Shown here in pieces: positions 43,076-51,347 of a stretch of DNA of 64,000 nt. The first letter of the stretch is position 1, and the number at the start of each line of letters is the position of its first letter. Where the stretch lies: contig NZ_JAVDVK010000001.1 of NCBI RefSeq assembly GCF_031456835.1, forward strand, positions 806,001-870,000, given 5' to 3'. The notes under the pieces were generated by a model. The model was not told the origin of the DNA and made no database searches. It saw only the letters and a program-made list of their open reading frames with translations. A program made the position numbers and the translations under genes. This DNA comes from Leifsonia shinshuensis. GTDB taxonomy: Bacteria; Actinomycetota; Actinomycetes; Actinomycetales; Microbacteriaceae.

Positions 43076-43411
43076 TCAGGATGCGACGCGCGGCCAGAGC
43101 AGGGAGCTCGGCACGTCCTCGCAGTCGTCGGGGAGGCCCGTGTACGACGCGGCGCCCGGATACGGAGCGGCGCCCGGATACGCGGGGGCGCCCGGATACC
43201 CGGGCGAACCGCGATAGTGGTACGCGTTGCGGGCGAACAGCCGGTCGCCGCGGATCGTGCCGAGGTAGTCGCCCTCGGGGGTGACGGCGTCGTCGTCCCC
43301 CCAGGGGAACCAGCCGATCCAGTCGCCATCGGGGTTGAACAGGTCGCGGGACCTCGGGTCGGTCCGGAACGCTATCCAGACCCCCTGGCTGTCATGCAGG
43401 TAGACGGTCAT
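43076..43411 (-). CDS. Small protein with C-terminal Tyr-Pro-Gly repeats
   Basis: The first 65 residues of this 111-residue protein form an ordered, Trp/Asp-rich domain (VYLHDSQGVWIAFRT, FNPDGDWIGWFPWGDDDAV, YLGTIRGDRLF) that looks like two short beta hairpin repeats. Then follow four copies of a six-residue Ala/Pro/Tyr/Gly unit (PGYPGA, PAYPGA, APYPGA, ASYTGL), encoded by an 18-bp DNA repeat near 43150-43200. There is no signal peptide. I know similar short 'GDW-GW' proteins in Microbacteriaceae only as hypotheticals. A good promoter lies upstream on the minus strand. Confidence 0.75.
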   Translation of the reverse strand: MTVYLHDSQGVWIAFRTDPRSRDLFNPDGDWIGWFPWGDDDAVTPEGDYLGTIRGDRLFARNAYHYRGSPGYPGAPAYPGAAPYPGAASYTGLPDDCEDVPSSLLWPRVAS

Positions 43412-43451
43412 CGTCGATCATGCCTTTCGGGTCGGCATCGTCGTTCCGTGA

Positions 43452-43480
43452 ATTATCCTCACACCCTGCGCCGGGCGCAA
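43452..43480 (-). promoter_or_regulatory. Promoter (-35 TTGCGC, -10 GATAAT) of the small repeat protein gene
   Basis: On the minus strand TTGCGC (43475-43480) is separated by 17 bases from GATAAT (43452-43457). The start would be near 43445, giving a leader of about 33 bases that contains GAAAGG before the ATG at 43411. Confidence 0.6.
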
Positions 43481-43512
43481 GAGACGCGCCGACGGGTGTC
43501 GGCGGCGGGCCC

Positions 43513-43518
43513 GAGAAT
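43513..43518 (+). promoter_or_regulatory. Candidate -10 element (GAGAAT) of the polymerase gene, leaderless
   Basis: GAGAAT, six bases (GGAGGG), then the GTG at 43525. The spacer could also act as a Shine-Dalgarno. Confidence 0.4.
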
Positions 43519-43524
43519 GGAGGG

Positions 43525-45264
43525 GTGCACATCCTCCTCGAGCGCTCCGGGCGCGACGCCGCGCGGCTCACGTGGCTCGAGTCCGCGCGACGGGATGCGG
43601 ATGCGGCTCCCGAGCGCAGCCGCGTCGTGCCGCTCGCCGGGCTGCCGGGTCTGGTCGCCGCGGAGGAGGCGGCGAGCGAGCGGCCGCGCTGGGTGTGGGA
43701 CGACACGCGCGCCTGGTATCCCGCGCTGCTGGCGGCGGGCGTCCGGGTCGAGCGGTGCGTCGACCTGCGGCTGTGCCACGCCATCCTGCGCACCTCGACG
43801 CTGACGGCGGCGACAGCCCTCGCCACGGCCGAGCCGGGACCGTGGGATGCGATGGAGGAGCCGGTGGTGGAGGCGGCGCCCCGGCACACCGCACTGTTCG
43901 ACCTGGACGACGCGCCGGACGATCCCGCGTCCTCCGCGACGGGCTCGGCAGCGACCGTCGGCGCGCCCGCCGGCCGCGACCCCCGCGCCGAGTTCGCCCT
44001 GCAGGAGGACGCCGTGGCGCAGAGCGCCGACCCCCGACGCCTGCGTCTGCTGCTCGCCGCCGAATCCGCCGGCGCGCTCATCGGCGTGGAGCTGCAGCAC
44101 GCGGGCCTTCCGTACAGCGCCCAGCGCCACGACGAGCTGCTCACCGGCCTGCTCGGTCCGCGTCCCGCCTACGGCCGCCCGGCGGTGCTCGAAGAACTCA
44201 CCCGCGCCATCCGCGACGGGCTCGACAGCCCCGAGCTCAACCCGGACAGCCCGCCCGACCTGCTCAAGGCGCTGCAGCGCGCCGGGGTGATGGCCACCTC
44301 CACACGGTCGTGGGAGCTGCGCCGCATCGAGCATCCCGTGATCGAGCCGCTGCTGCGGTACAAGAAGCTGTCCCGGCTCCTCACGGCGAATGGATGGACG
44401 TGGCTCGACGCGTGGGTGCACGACGGCCGGTTCCGGCCCGACTACGTGCCCGGCGGCGTCGTCACCGGCCGCTGGGCCACGCGCGGCGGCGGCGCCCTGC
44501 AGCTGCCGAAGCAGGTGCGCGGGGCGGTCGTCGCGGATCCCGGCTGGAAGCTGGTGGTCGCGGACGCGGCACAGCTCGAGCCGCGCGTCCTCACCGGGCT
44601 CGCCGCCGACCAGGCGATGGCCGCCGCCGGCCGCGGCAAGGACCTGTACGAGGGGATCGTCGCGTCCGGAGCGGTGGACGAGCGCGCGCACGCGAAGGTC
44701 GCCATGCTCGGCGCGATGTACGGCGCGACGACGGGGGAGAGCGGCCGGCTGATGCCGCGCCTGCAGCGTGCCTTTCCCCGGGCCGTCGCGCTGGTGGAGG
44801 AGGCCGCGCGCGCGGGGGAGCGCGGCGAGAAGGTGACGTCGCGGCTCGGCCGCAGCTCGCCGCTGCCCGGCACCGGCTGGGCGGCCGCCCAGGCGGCGGC
44901 GTTCGCGGCGGACTCGACGGCGGCTGACGAGCGACGCGCCCGCAGCCGAGCGCGCGACTGGGGCCGGTTCACCCGCAACTTCGTCGTGCAGGCGAGCGCG
45001 GCCGAGTGGGCGCTGTGCTGGATGGCCGAGCTGCGCAACCGCCTCACGGCGCTGGCGCCGGGGGCCGCCCTCACGGAGGCGCCGCACCTCGTGTACTTCC
45101 TGCACGACGAGGTGATCGTCCACACGCCGGCCGACCGGGCGGAAGAGGTCGCGGCGGCCGTCCGGGCAGCCGCGGAGCAGGCGGGACGGCTGCTCTTCGG
45201 CGCCTTCCCGGTCGAGTTCCCGGTGACCGCCGCGATCGTCGACAGCTACGCCGAGGCGAAATGA
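43525..45264 (+). CDS. Family A DNA polymerase-like protein with a degenerate exonuclease part
   Basis: The 579-residue protein carries the family A motifs: A, VVADAAQLEPRVL with Asp347; B, RAHAKVAMLGAMYGATTG with Arg387, Lys391 and Tyr; C, LHDEVIVH with Asp528 and Glu529. The polymerase site is therefore probably active. There is no 5' nuclease domain, and the N-terminal 250 residues, where a 3'-5' exonuclease belongs, lack visible D-x-E metal motifs and contain a low-complexity insert (near 110-160). Related proteins in actinobacteria are annotated bifunctional 3'-5' exonuclease/DNA polymerase. The role is unknown, possibly repair; it is additional to the cell's PolA. The GTG at 43525 is chosen because the upstream frame is not protein-like. 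Confidence 0.85.
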   Translation: MHILLERSGRDAARLTWLESARRDADAAPERSRVVPLAGLPGLVAAEEAASERPRWVWDDTRAWYPALLAAGVRVERCVDLRLCHAILRTSTLTAATALATAEPGPWDAMEEPVVEAAPRHTALFDLDDAPDDPASSATGSAATVGAPAGRDPRAEFALQEDAVAQSADPRRLRLLLAAESAGALIGVELQHAGLPYSAQRHDELLTGLLGPRPAYGRPAVLEELTRAIRDGLDSPELNPDSPPDLLKALQRAGVMATSTRSWELRRIEHPVIEPLLRYKKLSRLLTANGWTWLDAWVHDGRFRPDYVPGGVVTGRWATRGGGALQLPKQVRGAVVADPGWKLVVADAAQLEPRVLTGLAADQAMAAAGRGKDLYEGIVASGAVDERAHAKVAMLGAMYGATTGESGRLMPRLQRAFPRAVALVEEAARAGERGEKVTSRLGRSSPLPGTGWAAAQAAAFAADSTAADERRARSRARDWGRFTRNFVVQASAAEWALCWMAELRNRLTALAPGAALTEAPHLVYFLHDEVIVHTPADRAEEVAAAVRAAAEQAGRLLFGAFPVEFPVTAAIVDSYAEAK

Positions 45265-45331
45265 GCCCGCGGGCGGAATGCCCGAGTGTCGGACTTGGTT
45301 CTCACTGGGGACCTGACCGAGGATGGACACC

Positions 45332-46192
45332 ATGACCGACACCGCCACCGCCCGCGACGAGACCGCGAAGCCCACTCCCGATGACGTGCTGGCGCGCTAC
45401 CGCGCCCGCCGCGAGCAGGCGGTCACCGCCCCGCAGGGCAACCTGGCGCTCGTGAACACGCAGTGGATCACCGGCGACCCCGACACCGAGCAGCCGATCT
45501 GGGGCGTCCCGGGCCTGTGGTCGCCGCTGCCGAAGGGGCAGTCGGGCCTCAAGGTCACCGCCTCCGCGACCGACGACATCTTCGTGGACGAGGTGCTGGT
45601 GGACGGGTCCGCGATCGTACGCGGCAAGGACGACCCCAACCCGTCGGCGATCCGGTTCAGCGACACGCAGACCGGCTTCGTCATCGCCAGCGAGGACGGC
45701 GACTACGCCCTGCGCGTCTGGGATGCGGACTCCGAGGCCATCCAGGAGTTCGGCTCGATCGACGCGTTCCCGTTCAACCCCGAGTGGATCATCAAGGCGG
45801 CCTTCACCCCCATCGAGGGCGGCAAGACCGTCGGGTTCGAGCACCTGAAGGACGACGGCGCGACCCGCGACATGGTCGTCCCCGGCGAGATCACGTTCAC
45901 CAAGGACGGCGTCGACTACAACCTCGCCGCCTTCAAGGCCGGCCGTGCGCTGCAGCTCGTGTTCGCGGACACCACGAACGGCGACAGCACCTACTCGGTC
46001 GGCCGGTTCCTGTTCGTCGTCCCGAACGACGACGGGACGGTCACCCTCGACTTCAACCTCGCCGTGCTGCCACCGTGCGCGTTCAGCTACAACTTCAACT
46101 GCCCGCTGCCGCCGGCGCAGAACCGCTTCGCGGTGCCGATCGAGGCCGGGGAGAAGAACGTCCTCAACAAGCAGGGCGAGCTGCTGCACTGA
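45332..46192 (+). CDS. DUF1684 domain-containing protein
   Basis: The 286-residue protein has no signal peptide or membrane segment. It shows the DUF1684 pattern: early VLARYRARREQAVTAPQGNLALV, a beta-rich middle, and the diagnostic end DFNLAVLPPCAFSYNFNCPLPPAQNRFAVPIEAGEK. The two cysteines in the last block are conserved in the family. Function is unknown. I chose the ATG at 45332, which follows CGAGGA at a usual spacing; an ATG three codons upstream (45323) is possible. The 57 bases before it and 86 after it hold nothing obvious. Confidence 0.88.
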   Translation: MTDTATARDETAKPTPDDVLARYRARREQAVTAPQGNLALVNTQWITGDPDTEQPIWGVPGLWSPLPKGQSGLKVTASATDDIFVDEVLVDGSAIVRGKDDPNPSAIRFSDTQTGFVIASEDGDYALRVWDADSEAIQEFGSIDAFPFNPEWIIKAAFTPIEGGKTVGFEHLKDDGATRDMVVPGEITFTKDGVDYNLAAFKAGRALQLVFADTTNGDSTYSVGRFLFVVPNDDGTVTLDFNLAVLPPCAFSYNFNCPLPPAQNRFAVPIEAGEKNVLNKQGELLH

Positions 46193-46278
46193 GCCCGGGT
46201 CCGGCCGGCGCCGGTCCTCGCCCGTGCCGGATCTCCGACGCACGGCAACGCAGCGCCCTGTAGCAGTAACGCCCCGCG

Positions 46279-46860
46279 TCAGCCGCCCGCGGCGGCCGGC
46301 GCCTCGGCAGCCGGGCGGCGCCCGCGGCGTGGCCGCTCGGGCGAGCGAGCCTGCACCAGCGCGGCCGGATGGGCCGCCAGGGTCGCCGCGACCTCGTCCA
46401 GCCACTCGATGGCCGCTTTCGCGCCCAGTTCGGCCGCGCGGTTCGCGGCGAGGAGGGCACGCGAGTCCGCCTCGTGCGTCAGGTAGCGGATGCGCTCGGC
46501 GTAGGCGGCGCGGTAGCCGTCGACGATGGCGAGCGCATCCACCCCGTCGAGGGATGCGGCGATCAGCACCTGGTCCTGCATCTCATCCCAGTCGGGGCGT
46601 CCGTCTGCCGGTCCGCCGGAAAGCCAGGCGTCCGCCGCCTCGCGCCCCGCCGGCGTCAGCTCGTAGAGGGGGAGGCCGTCGTCGGTCGCCCCGGCGGAGG
46701 CCACCAGGCCCTGGTCCGTCATACGGTCGAGGGTCGAGTACACCTGCCCAGGGTTGAGCTGGCGGCGGTGGGCGGCGCGGCAGAGGAACTCGCTCTGCAG
46801 CTGCGACCCGTAGGCGGGACCCTGCGTCAGCAGGGCCAGGAAACCGTTCTGCACGGACAT
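46279..46860 (-). CDS. PadR-family transcriptional regulator
   Basis: The 193-residue DNA-binding protein has the PadR winged helix: GFLALLTQGPAYGSQLQSEF, then LNPGQVYSTLDRMTDQGLV and the wing GLPLYELTPAGREAADAWL. The C-terminal half is helical, for dimerisation, and ends in a basic Ala-rich tail. A CATAC-TCG-GTATG palindrome overlaps its start codon and -10 element, a sign of autorepression. Many PadR proteins respond to aromatic compounds or drugs; the target is unknown because neighbours give no hint. Confidence 0.9.
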   Translation of the reverse strand: MSVQNGFLALLTQGPAYGSQLQSEFLCRAAHRRQLNPGQVYSTLDRMTDQGLVASAGATDDGLPLYELTPAGREAADAWLSGGPADGRPDWDEMQDQVLIAASLDGVDALAIVDGYRAAYAERIRYLTHEADSRALLAANRAAELGAKAAIEWLDEVAATLAAHPAALVQARSPERPRRGRRPAAEAPAAAGG

Positions 46861-46873
46861 ACTCGGTATGCTA
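46858..46873 (-). promoter_or_regulatory. PadR operator-like palindrome and -10 element over the padR-type start codon
   Basis: CATAC (46858-46862) and GTATG (46866-46870) form an inverted repeat around TCG. On the minus strand TAGCAT (46868-46873), seven bases, then the ATG at 46860. The palindrome covers the transcription and translation start, so protein binding there would shut the gene off. Confidence 0.5.
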
Positions 46874-46919
46874 TTCCGCTCCGGCGTTCGCCAGGCGACC
46901 GAATCGCCGAATCACAATC

Positions 46920-46949
46920 TTGTAACTAACCGCGGTTCTCAGGCATAAT
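46920..46949 (+). promoter_or_regulatory. Promoter (-35 TTGTAA, -10 CATAAT) of the DUF3145 gene
   Basis: TTGTAA (46920-46925) and CATAAT (46944-46949) are 18 bases apart. Transcription would begin near 46956, giving a leader of about 90 bases with GGAGGAG before the ATG at 47048. Confidence 0.6.
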
Positions 46950-47047
46950 CGTGGCAACGCGCGTGAGCGCGTCCAACTTCACACCGCCGAAGCATCCCAT
47001 CCGTTCCTGGTCGTAGGGGAAGACGCACCAACGAACGGAGGAGAATC

Positions 47048-47551
47048 ATGTCGGCACACGCAGCTCGAGGGGTGCTCTACGTGCACTCCTCTCCCAGCGC
47101 GCTCTGCCCCCACATCGAGTGGGCGGCTGGTCGTGCCCTGGGTCGCGCTGTCAACTTCACCTGGGAGGCCCAGCCCGTGCTGAAGGGCTCCCAGCGCACG
47201 GAGTTCTTCTGGGACGGCCCGCAGGGGACCGGCGCCCGGCTGGCGTCCGCCCTGCGCGGGTGGGAGCACCTGCGCTACGAGGTGACGGAGGACGCCGGGC
47301 ACGGCACCGACGGCGGCCGCTGGATGCACACCCCCGACCTCGGCATCTTCTTCGCCCAGGTGGACACCGCGGGCAACATGGTCGTCCCGGAGGACCGCAT
47401 CCGCTACGCCATGGAGATCGCCGGCGCGAACGCCCTCGAGCTGCACCGCGAACTGCGCCTCGCCCTCGGGCAGGCGTGGGACGACGAGCTGGAGCCGTTC
47501 CGCCACGCCCACGACGACACCTCGGTGATCTGGCTGCACAACGTGGGCTGA
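47048..47551 (+). CDS. DUF3145 domain-containing protein
   Basis: The 167-residue protein matches DUF3145, a family confined to actinobacteria: GVLYVHSSPSALCPHIEWA at the start, then GSQRTEFFWDGPQGTGARLASALRGW and a late GIFFAQVDTAGNMVVPEDRIR. It is soluble and has no signal peptide. Function is unknown. The ATG at 47048 has a strong GGAGGAG at usual spacing. It has its own promoter and is followed by a 17-bp terminator shared with the convergent fab operon. Confidence 0.93.
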   Translation: MSAHAARGVLYVHSSPSALCPHIEWAAGRALGRAVNFTWEAQPVLKGSQRTEFFWDGPQGTGARLASALRGWEHLRYEVTEDAGHGTDGGRWMHTPDLGIFFAQVDTAGNMVVPEDRIRYAMEIAGANALELHRELRLALGQAWDDELEPFRHAHDDTSVIWLHNVG

Positions 47552-47613
47552 CCGGCTCCACCCCCAGACGTCCCGCGGCGGGCCGGGCTCCGGCCGCCCG
47601 CAGGCGGTGACAC

Positions 47614-47650
47614 GCAGAAGGCCCCGGTCGCGACGACCGGGGCCTTCTGC
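47614..47650. terminator. Strong bidirectional hairpin between DUF3145 and fabF
   Basis: GCAGAAGGCCCCGGTCG (47614-47630) pairs perfectly with its complement at 47634-47650 over the loop CGA. A 17-bp stem between two convergent genes, 18 bases from the fabF stop, should end transcription from both sides. The core AAGGCCCC...GGGGCCTT is typical of actinobacterial terminators. Confidence 0.85.
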
Positions 47651-47667
47651 TGTCGGTGGGAGTCCGC

Positions 47668-48903
47668 TCAGTAGGTGCGGAACGCGGCGACCGCGTTGTG
47701 ACCGCCGAATCCGAACGAGTTGCTGATCGCCAGCTGGGGCCCGTCGCCGAGAGGCTGGGGCTCGCTCTTCACCTGCAGCGGGATGGCCGGGTCCATCTCG
47801 GTGATGTTGATCGTCGGCGGCGCCTGACGGTCGCGCATCGCGAGGATGGTGAACACAGCCTCGAGGGCGCCGGTGCCGCCGAGCAGGTGGCCGGTGGACG
47901 CCTTGGTGGCCGACACCGGGATGGTGTGCACCCGCTCGCCGAACACCTCGCGCAGGGCGACGTACTCGGACGGGTCGCCGACCGGCGTGCTCGTGGCGTG
48001 CGCGTTGATGTGGGTCACCTCGTCCGGGGTGGCGCCCGCGCGCTCAAGCGCGATGTGCACCGCGCGGCTGGCGCCGCGGCCCTCGGGGTCGTTCGCGGTG
48101 ATGTGGTACGAGTCGGCGGTGACGCCGCCGCCGGCGAGCTCCGCGTAGATGCGGGCCCCGCGGGCGAGCGCGTGCTCCTCGGTCTCCAGCACGAGGCTGG
48201 CGGCGCCCTCGCCCATCACGAAGCCGTCGCGGTCGACGCTGTAGGGGCGGGAGGCGTGGGCCGGGTCGTCGTTGCGGCGCGAGAGGGCCTGCATCGACGA
48301 GAAGGAGGCGACCGTGATCGGGTGGATCGCGGACTCGGTGCCGCCGGCGATCACCACGTCGGCGAGACCCGCCTGCAGGTGCTCGTAGGCGTTCACCAGG
48401 GACTCGGTGCTCGACGCGCACGCGGAGGCGACGGTGCGGGCGAACGCCCGGGCCTCGAAGTGCATGGACACCGCGGCGGAGGCGGCGTTCGGCATGAGCA
48501 TCGGGACGGTCATGGGCAGGACGCGACGCGGACCGCGCTCGCGCAGCGTGTCCCAGGCATCGAGCAGCGTCCACACGCCGCCGATGCCGGTGGCGTAGTC
48601 GACGCCGAGACGCTCGGGGGCGACGTCCGGACGGCCGGCGTCCTCCCAGGCCTCCATCGCGGAGATGAGGGCGAACTGGCTGGACGGGTCGAGGCGCTTG
48701 GCGACCGGGCGCTCCAGCACCTCCTCCGGGCGCACCTTGGCCTCGGCGGCGAAGGTGACGGGGAGCTCGTACTGGGCGACCCAGTCGTGCTCCAGGGTGC
48801 GCGCGCCGGACTCGCCGGCGAGCAGTGCGGCCCAGCTCTCGGGCGCGGTGCCACCGAGGGGCGAGGATGCGCCCACGCCGGTGATCACGATCTTCTTGGT
48901 CAT
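47668..48903 (-). CDS. fabF: Beta-ketoacyl-ACP synthase II (FabF)
   Basis: This is the elongating condensing enzyme of type II fatty acid synthesis. The 411-residue protein has the nucleophile Cys162 in VASACASSTES, the catalytic histidines in INAHATSTPVGD and KASTGHLLGGTGALE, and FGFGGHN near the end. It is the last gene of fabD-fabH-acpP-fabF, 104 bases after acpP. The ATG at 48903 has GGAGAG at usual distance. The gap to acpP holds GC-rich inverted repeats around 48940-48990 but no clear terminator. Confidence 0.97.
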   Translation of the reverse strand: MTKKIVITGVGASSPLGGTAPESWAALLAGESGARTLEHDWVAQYELPVTFAAEAKVRPEEVLERPVAKRLDPSSQFALISAMEAWEDAGRPDVAPERLGVDYATGIGGVWTLLDAWDTLRERGPRRVLPMTVPMLMPNAASAAVSMHFEARAFARTVASACASSTESLVNAYEHLQAGLADVVIAGGTESAIHPITVASFSSMQALSRRNDDPAHASRPYSVDRDGFVMGEGAASLVLETEEHALARGARIYAELAGGGVTADSYHITANDPEGRGASRAVHIALERAGATPDEVTHINAHATSTPVGDPSEYVALREVFGERVHTIPVSATKASTGHLLGGTGALEAVFTILAMRDRQAPPTINITEMDPAIPLQVKSEPQPLGDGPQLAISNSFGFGGHNAVAAFRTY

Positions 48904-49007
48904 AACGGCAACTCTCCGTGAATCAGGACGACGACGCGCTCAGGGGAGCGCGACGCACGCGCGGGCGGCCACTCAGCGTGCCGCCCGCGCGGAAGCATGC
49001 GCGAAGC

Positions 49008-49259
49008 TCAGGCGTTCTGCGCCTTGACGATGAACTCGACCGCGTCACCAACGGTCTTGAGGTTCTTGACCTCCTCGTCCGGGATCTTGACGTCGAACTT
49101 GTCCTCGGCGTTGACCACGATGGTCATCATCGAGATCGAGTCGATGTCGAGGTCGTCGGTGAACGACTTGTCCAGCTCAACCGTGTCGGTCGCGATGCCG
49201 GTCTCGTCGTTGATGAGCTCGGCCAGGCCGGCGAGAACTTCTTCGGTGGACAATGCCAT
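49008..49259 (-). CDS. acpP: Acyl carrier protein
   Basis: The acidic 83-residue protein carries the growing acyl chain on phosphopantetheine. The attachment site is DIDSISMMTIV with Ser41; the usual D-S-L is D-S-I here. It keeps the four-helix pattern and the usual ELDKSFTDDLDID run before the site. The ATG at 49259 follows AAGGAGA. It lies between fabH and fabF, 45 bases after fabH. Confidence 0.97.
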   Translation of the reverse strand: MALSTEEVLAGLAELINDETGIATDTVELDKSFTDDLDIDSISMMTIVVNAEDKFDVKIPDEEVKNLKTVGDAVEFIVKAQNA

Positions 49260-49304
49260 GGTTTATCTCTCCTTGAGGGGGTGTCGTTGTGACCGGGAAA
49301 CAGT

Positions 49305-50309
49305 CTAGGGCAGCACGACGACCTGCGCGCCGAAGACCAGACCGGCCCCGAAGCCGATCTGCAGCGCCAGTCCGCCGCTCAGCTCCGGGTGTTCCTGGAG
49401 CAGCCGGTGGGTCGCGAGCGGGATGGATGCGGCGGACGTGTTGCCCGTCGTCTCGATGTCGCGGGCGATGGCGACGGTGTCAGGCAGCTTGAGCTGCTTG
49501 GCGAACTCGTCGACGATCCGCATGTTGGCCTGGTGCGGGATGAAGGCGGCCAGCTGGTCGGGGGAGACCCCGGCCTCGTCGAGCGCCTGCTTGGCGACCT
49601 TGGCCATCTCCCAGACGGCCCAGCGGAACACCGTCTGGCCCTCCTGGCGCAGCGTCGGCCACGGCTTCTCACCGTCGCGGTACTCGAGCAGCGTGTTGCC
49701 CATCCCGACCGCGTCGGCCTTCGAGCCGTCGGAGCCCCACACCGTCTTGGCGATGCCCGGGTAGTCGCTCGGGCCGATGACGACCGCGCCAGCGCCGTCC
49801 CCGAGCAGGAACGAGATGGTGCGATCGGTCGGGTCGACGACGTCGGACAGCTTCTCGGCGCCGACGACGAGCGCGTAGTGCGCAGCGCCGGTGCGGATGA
49901 GCGCATCCGCCTGGGCGACGGCGTAGGCGTACCCGGCGCACGCGGCGTTCATGTCGTACGCCGCGGCGGGGTTGGCGCCCACCCGGTCGGCGAGCACGGC
50001 CGCGATGGACGGGGTCTGCTGCACGTTCGAGACGGTCGCGACGATCACGGCGTCGATCAGCTTCGGGTCGACGCCCGACTTCTCGATCGCCTCCTTCGAC
50101 GCCTCGGTGGCGAGGTCGACGGCGAGCACGTCGCGGCCCGCCCGCGTGCGGGTGATGATGCCGGTGCGCTGGCGGATCCACTCGTCGGACGAGTTGATCG
50201 GGCCGACCAGGTCGTCGTTCGGGACGACGTTCTCGCCACGGGCGGCGCCGATCGAGAGGATGCGCGTGTACTGCGGGCCGTGGGACTGCTGCAGGGTGGG
50301 GTGGGTCAT
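49305..50309 (-). CDS. fabH: Beta-ketoacyl-ACP synthase III (FabH)
   Basis: The 334-residue enzyme condenses an acyl-CoA primer with malonyl-ACP, starting each fatty acid. The active-site Cys124 is in DMNAACAGYAYAV, with His in FIPHQANMRI and Asn in ETTGNTSAASIPLA. In actinobacteria FabH sets branched-chain primer use. It follows fabD by 20 bases. The ATG at 50309 has AAGGAG in front. Confidence 0.97.
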   Translation of the reverse strand: MTHPTLQQSHGPQYTRILSIGAARGENVVPNDDLVGPINSSDEWIRQRTGIITRTRAGRDVLAVDLATEASKEAIEKSGVDPKLIDAVIVATVSNVQQTPSIAAVLADRVGANPAAAYDMNAACAGYAYAVAQADALIRTGAAHYALVVGAEKLSDVVDPTDRTISFLLGDGAGAVVIGPSDYPGIAKTVWGSDGSKADAVGMGNTLLEYRDGEKPWPTLRQEGQTVFRWAVWEMAKVAKQALDEAGVSPDQLAAFIPHQANMRIVDEFAKQLKLPDTVAIARDIETTGNTSAASIPLATHRLLQEHPELSGGLALQIGFGAGLVFGAQVVVLP

Positions 50310-50329
50310 CGGGGGAGCTCCTTGCGGCC

Positions 50330-51250
50330 TTACGCGGCCTGGTCGATGAGGTCGAACGCGGCGGCCAGGTCGTCGGGCGTCTTGATGGCGACGGTCGGCA
50401 CGCCCTTGAGGCCGCGCTTGGCGAGGCCGACGAGCGCTCCGGCGGGGGCGACCTCGATCAGGCCGGTGACGCCGGCCTCCTCGAAGGCCTTCATGTCGAG
50501 GTCCCAGCGCACCGGCGACGACACCTGGCCGACCAGCAGCCGCAGGAACTCGGCGCCGTCGGTCACCTCCGTGCCGTCCTTGTTGGTCCAGAGCCGCAGG
50601 GTCGGGTCGCCGGTGGTCAGCGTCGCAGCGAACTGCTCCAGCGCGGGCACGGCGGGCGCCATGTAGCGGGTGTGGAAGGCGCCGGCGACCTGAAGGGGGA
50701 TGACGCGGGCGCGAGCCGGCGGGTTCTCGGCCAGCTGGGCCAGCGCATCCAGGGCGCCGGCGACCACGATCTGGCCGCCGCCGTTGTAGTTGGCGGGGGA
50801 GAGGCCCAGCTCCTCCAGCCGCGCCAGCAGCTCGTTCTCGTCGGCGCCGATCACGGCGCTCATGCCGGTCTCGACCTCGGCGGCCGCCCGGGCCATGGCC
50901 GCGCCGCGCTCGCGCACGAAGGCGACGGCGTCGGTCTCGCTGAGGACGCCCGCACCGGCCGCGGCGGTGAGCTCGCCGACCGAGTGGCCCGCGATGCCGC
51001 CGATGCGGTCACGACGGCCGTCCGCGAACAGGGCGGACAGCGTCAGCAGGCCGGCCGAGACGATGAGCGGCTGCGCGACCGCGGTGTCGCGGATCGTGTC
51101 GGCGTCGCTCACGGTGCCGTGCGCGACGAGGTCGATGCCGACCGCGTCGGAGATGCCGGTGAGCTGATCGCGGAACGAGGACTCGGCGAGCCAGGGGGTG
51201 AGGAACCCGGGGGTCTGGGATCCCTGCCCGGGGCACACGATGACGATCAC
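50330..51250 (-). CDS. fabD: Malonyl-CoA:ACP transacylase (FabD)
   Basis: The enzyme loads malonyl groups on AcpP. The 306-residue protein begins IVIVCPGQGSQTPG, has nucleophile Ser90 in GHSVGELTAAAGAG, and the catalytic His in VAGAFHTRYMAPA. I chose the GTG at 51250, which gives the standard N-terminus; the open frame upstream is unlike the family. On the minus strand CAGACT lies seven bases before the GTG, a possible leaderless start separate from aceE-fasR. It is the first gene of the fab block. Confidence 0.96.
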   Translation of the reverse strand: MIVIVCPGQGSQTPGFLTPWLAESSFRDQLTGISDAVGIDLVAHGTVSDADTIRDTAVAQPLIVSAGLLTLSALFADGRRDRIGGIAGHSVGELTAAAGAGVLSETDAVAFVRERGAAMARAAAEVETGMSAVIGADENELLARLEELGLSPANYNGGGQIVVAGALDALAQLAENPPARARVIPLQVAGAFHTRYMAPAVPALEQFAATLTTGDPTLRLWTNKDGTEVTDGAEFLRLLVGQVSSPVRWDLDMKAFEEAGVTGLIEVAPAGALVGLAKRGLKGVPTVAIKTPDDLAAAFDLIDQAA

Positions 51251-51347
51251 GGTTTCCAGTCTGCCAATCTTCCGCGGGGCGGATGTGTCGGATGGATACG
51301 AAGTCTTCGGAGAATGCTTGTGGTTGTCTACAAGCGGGAGACGGTGC

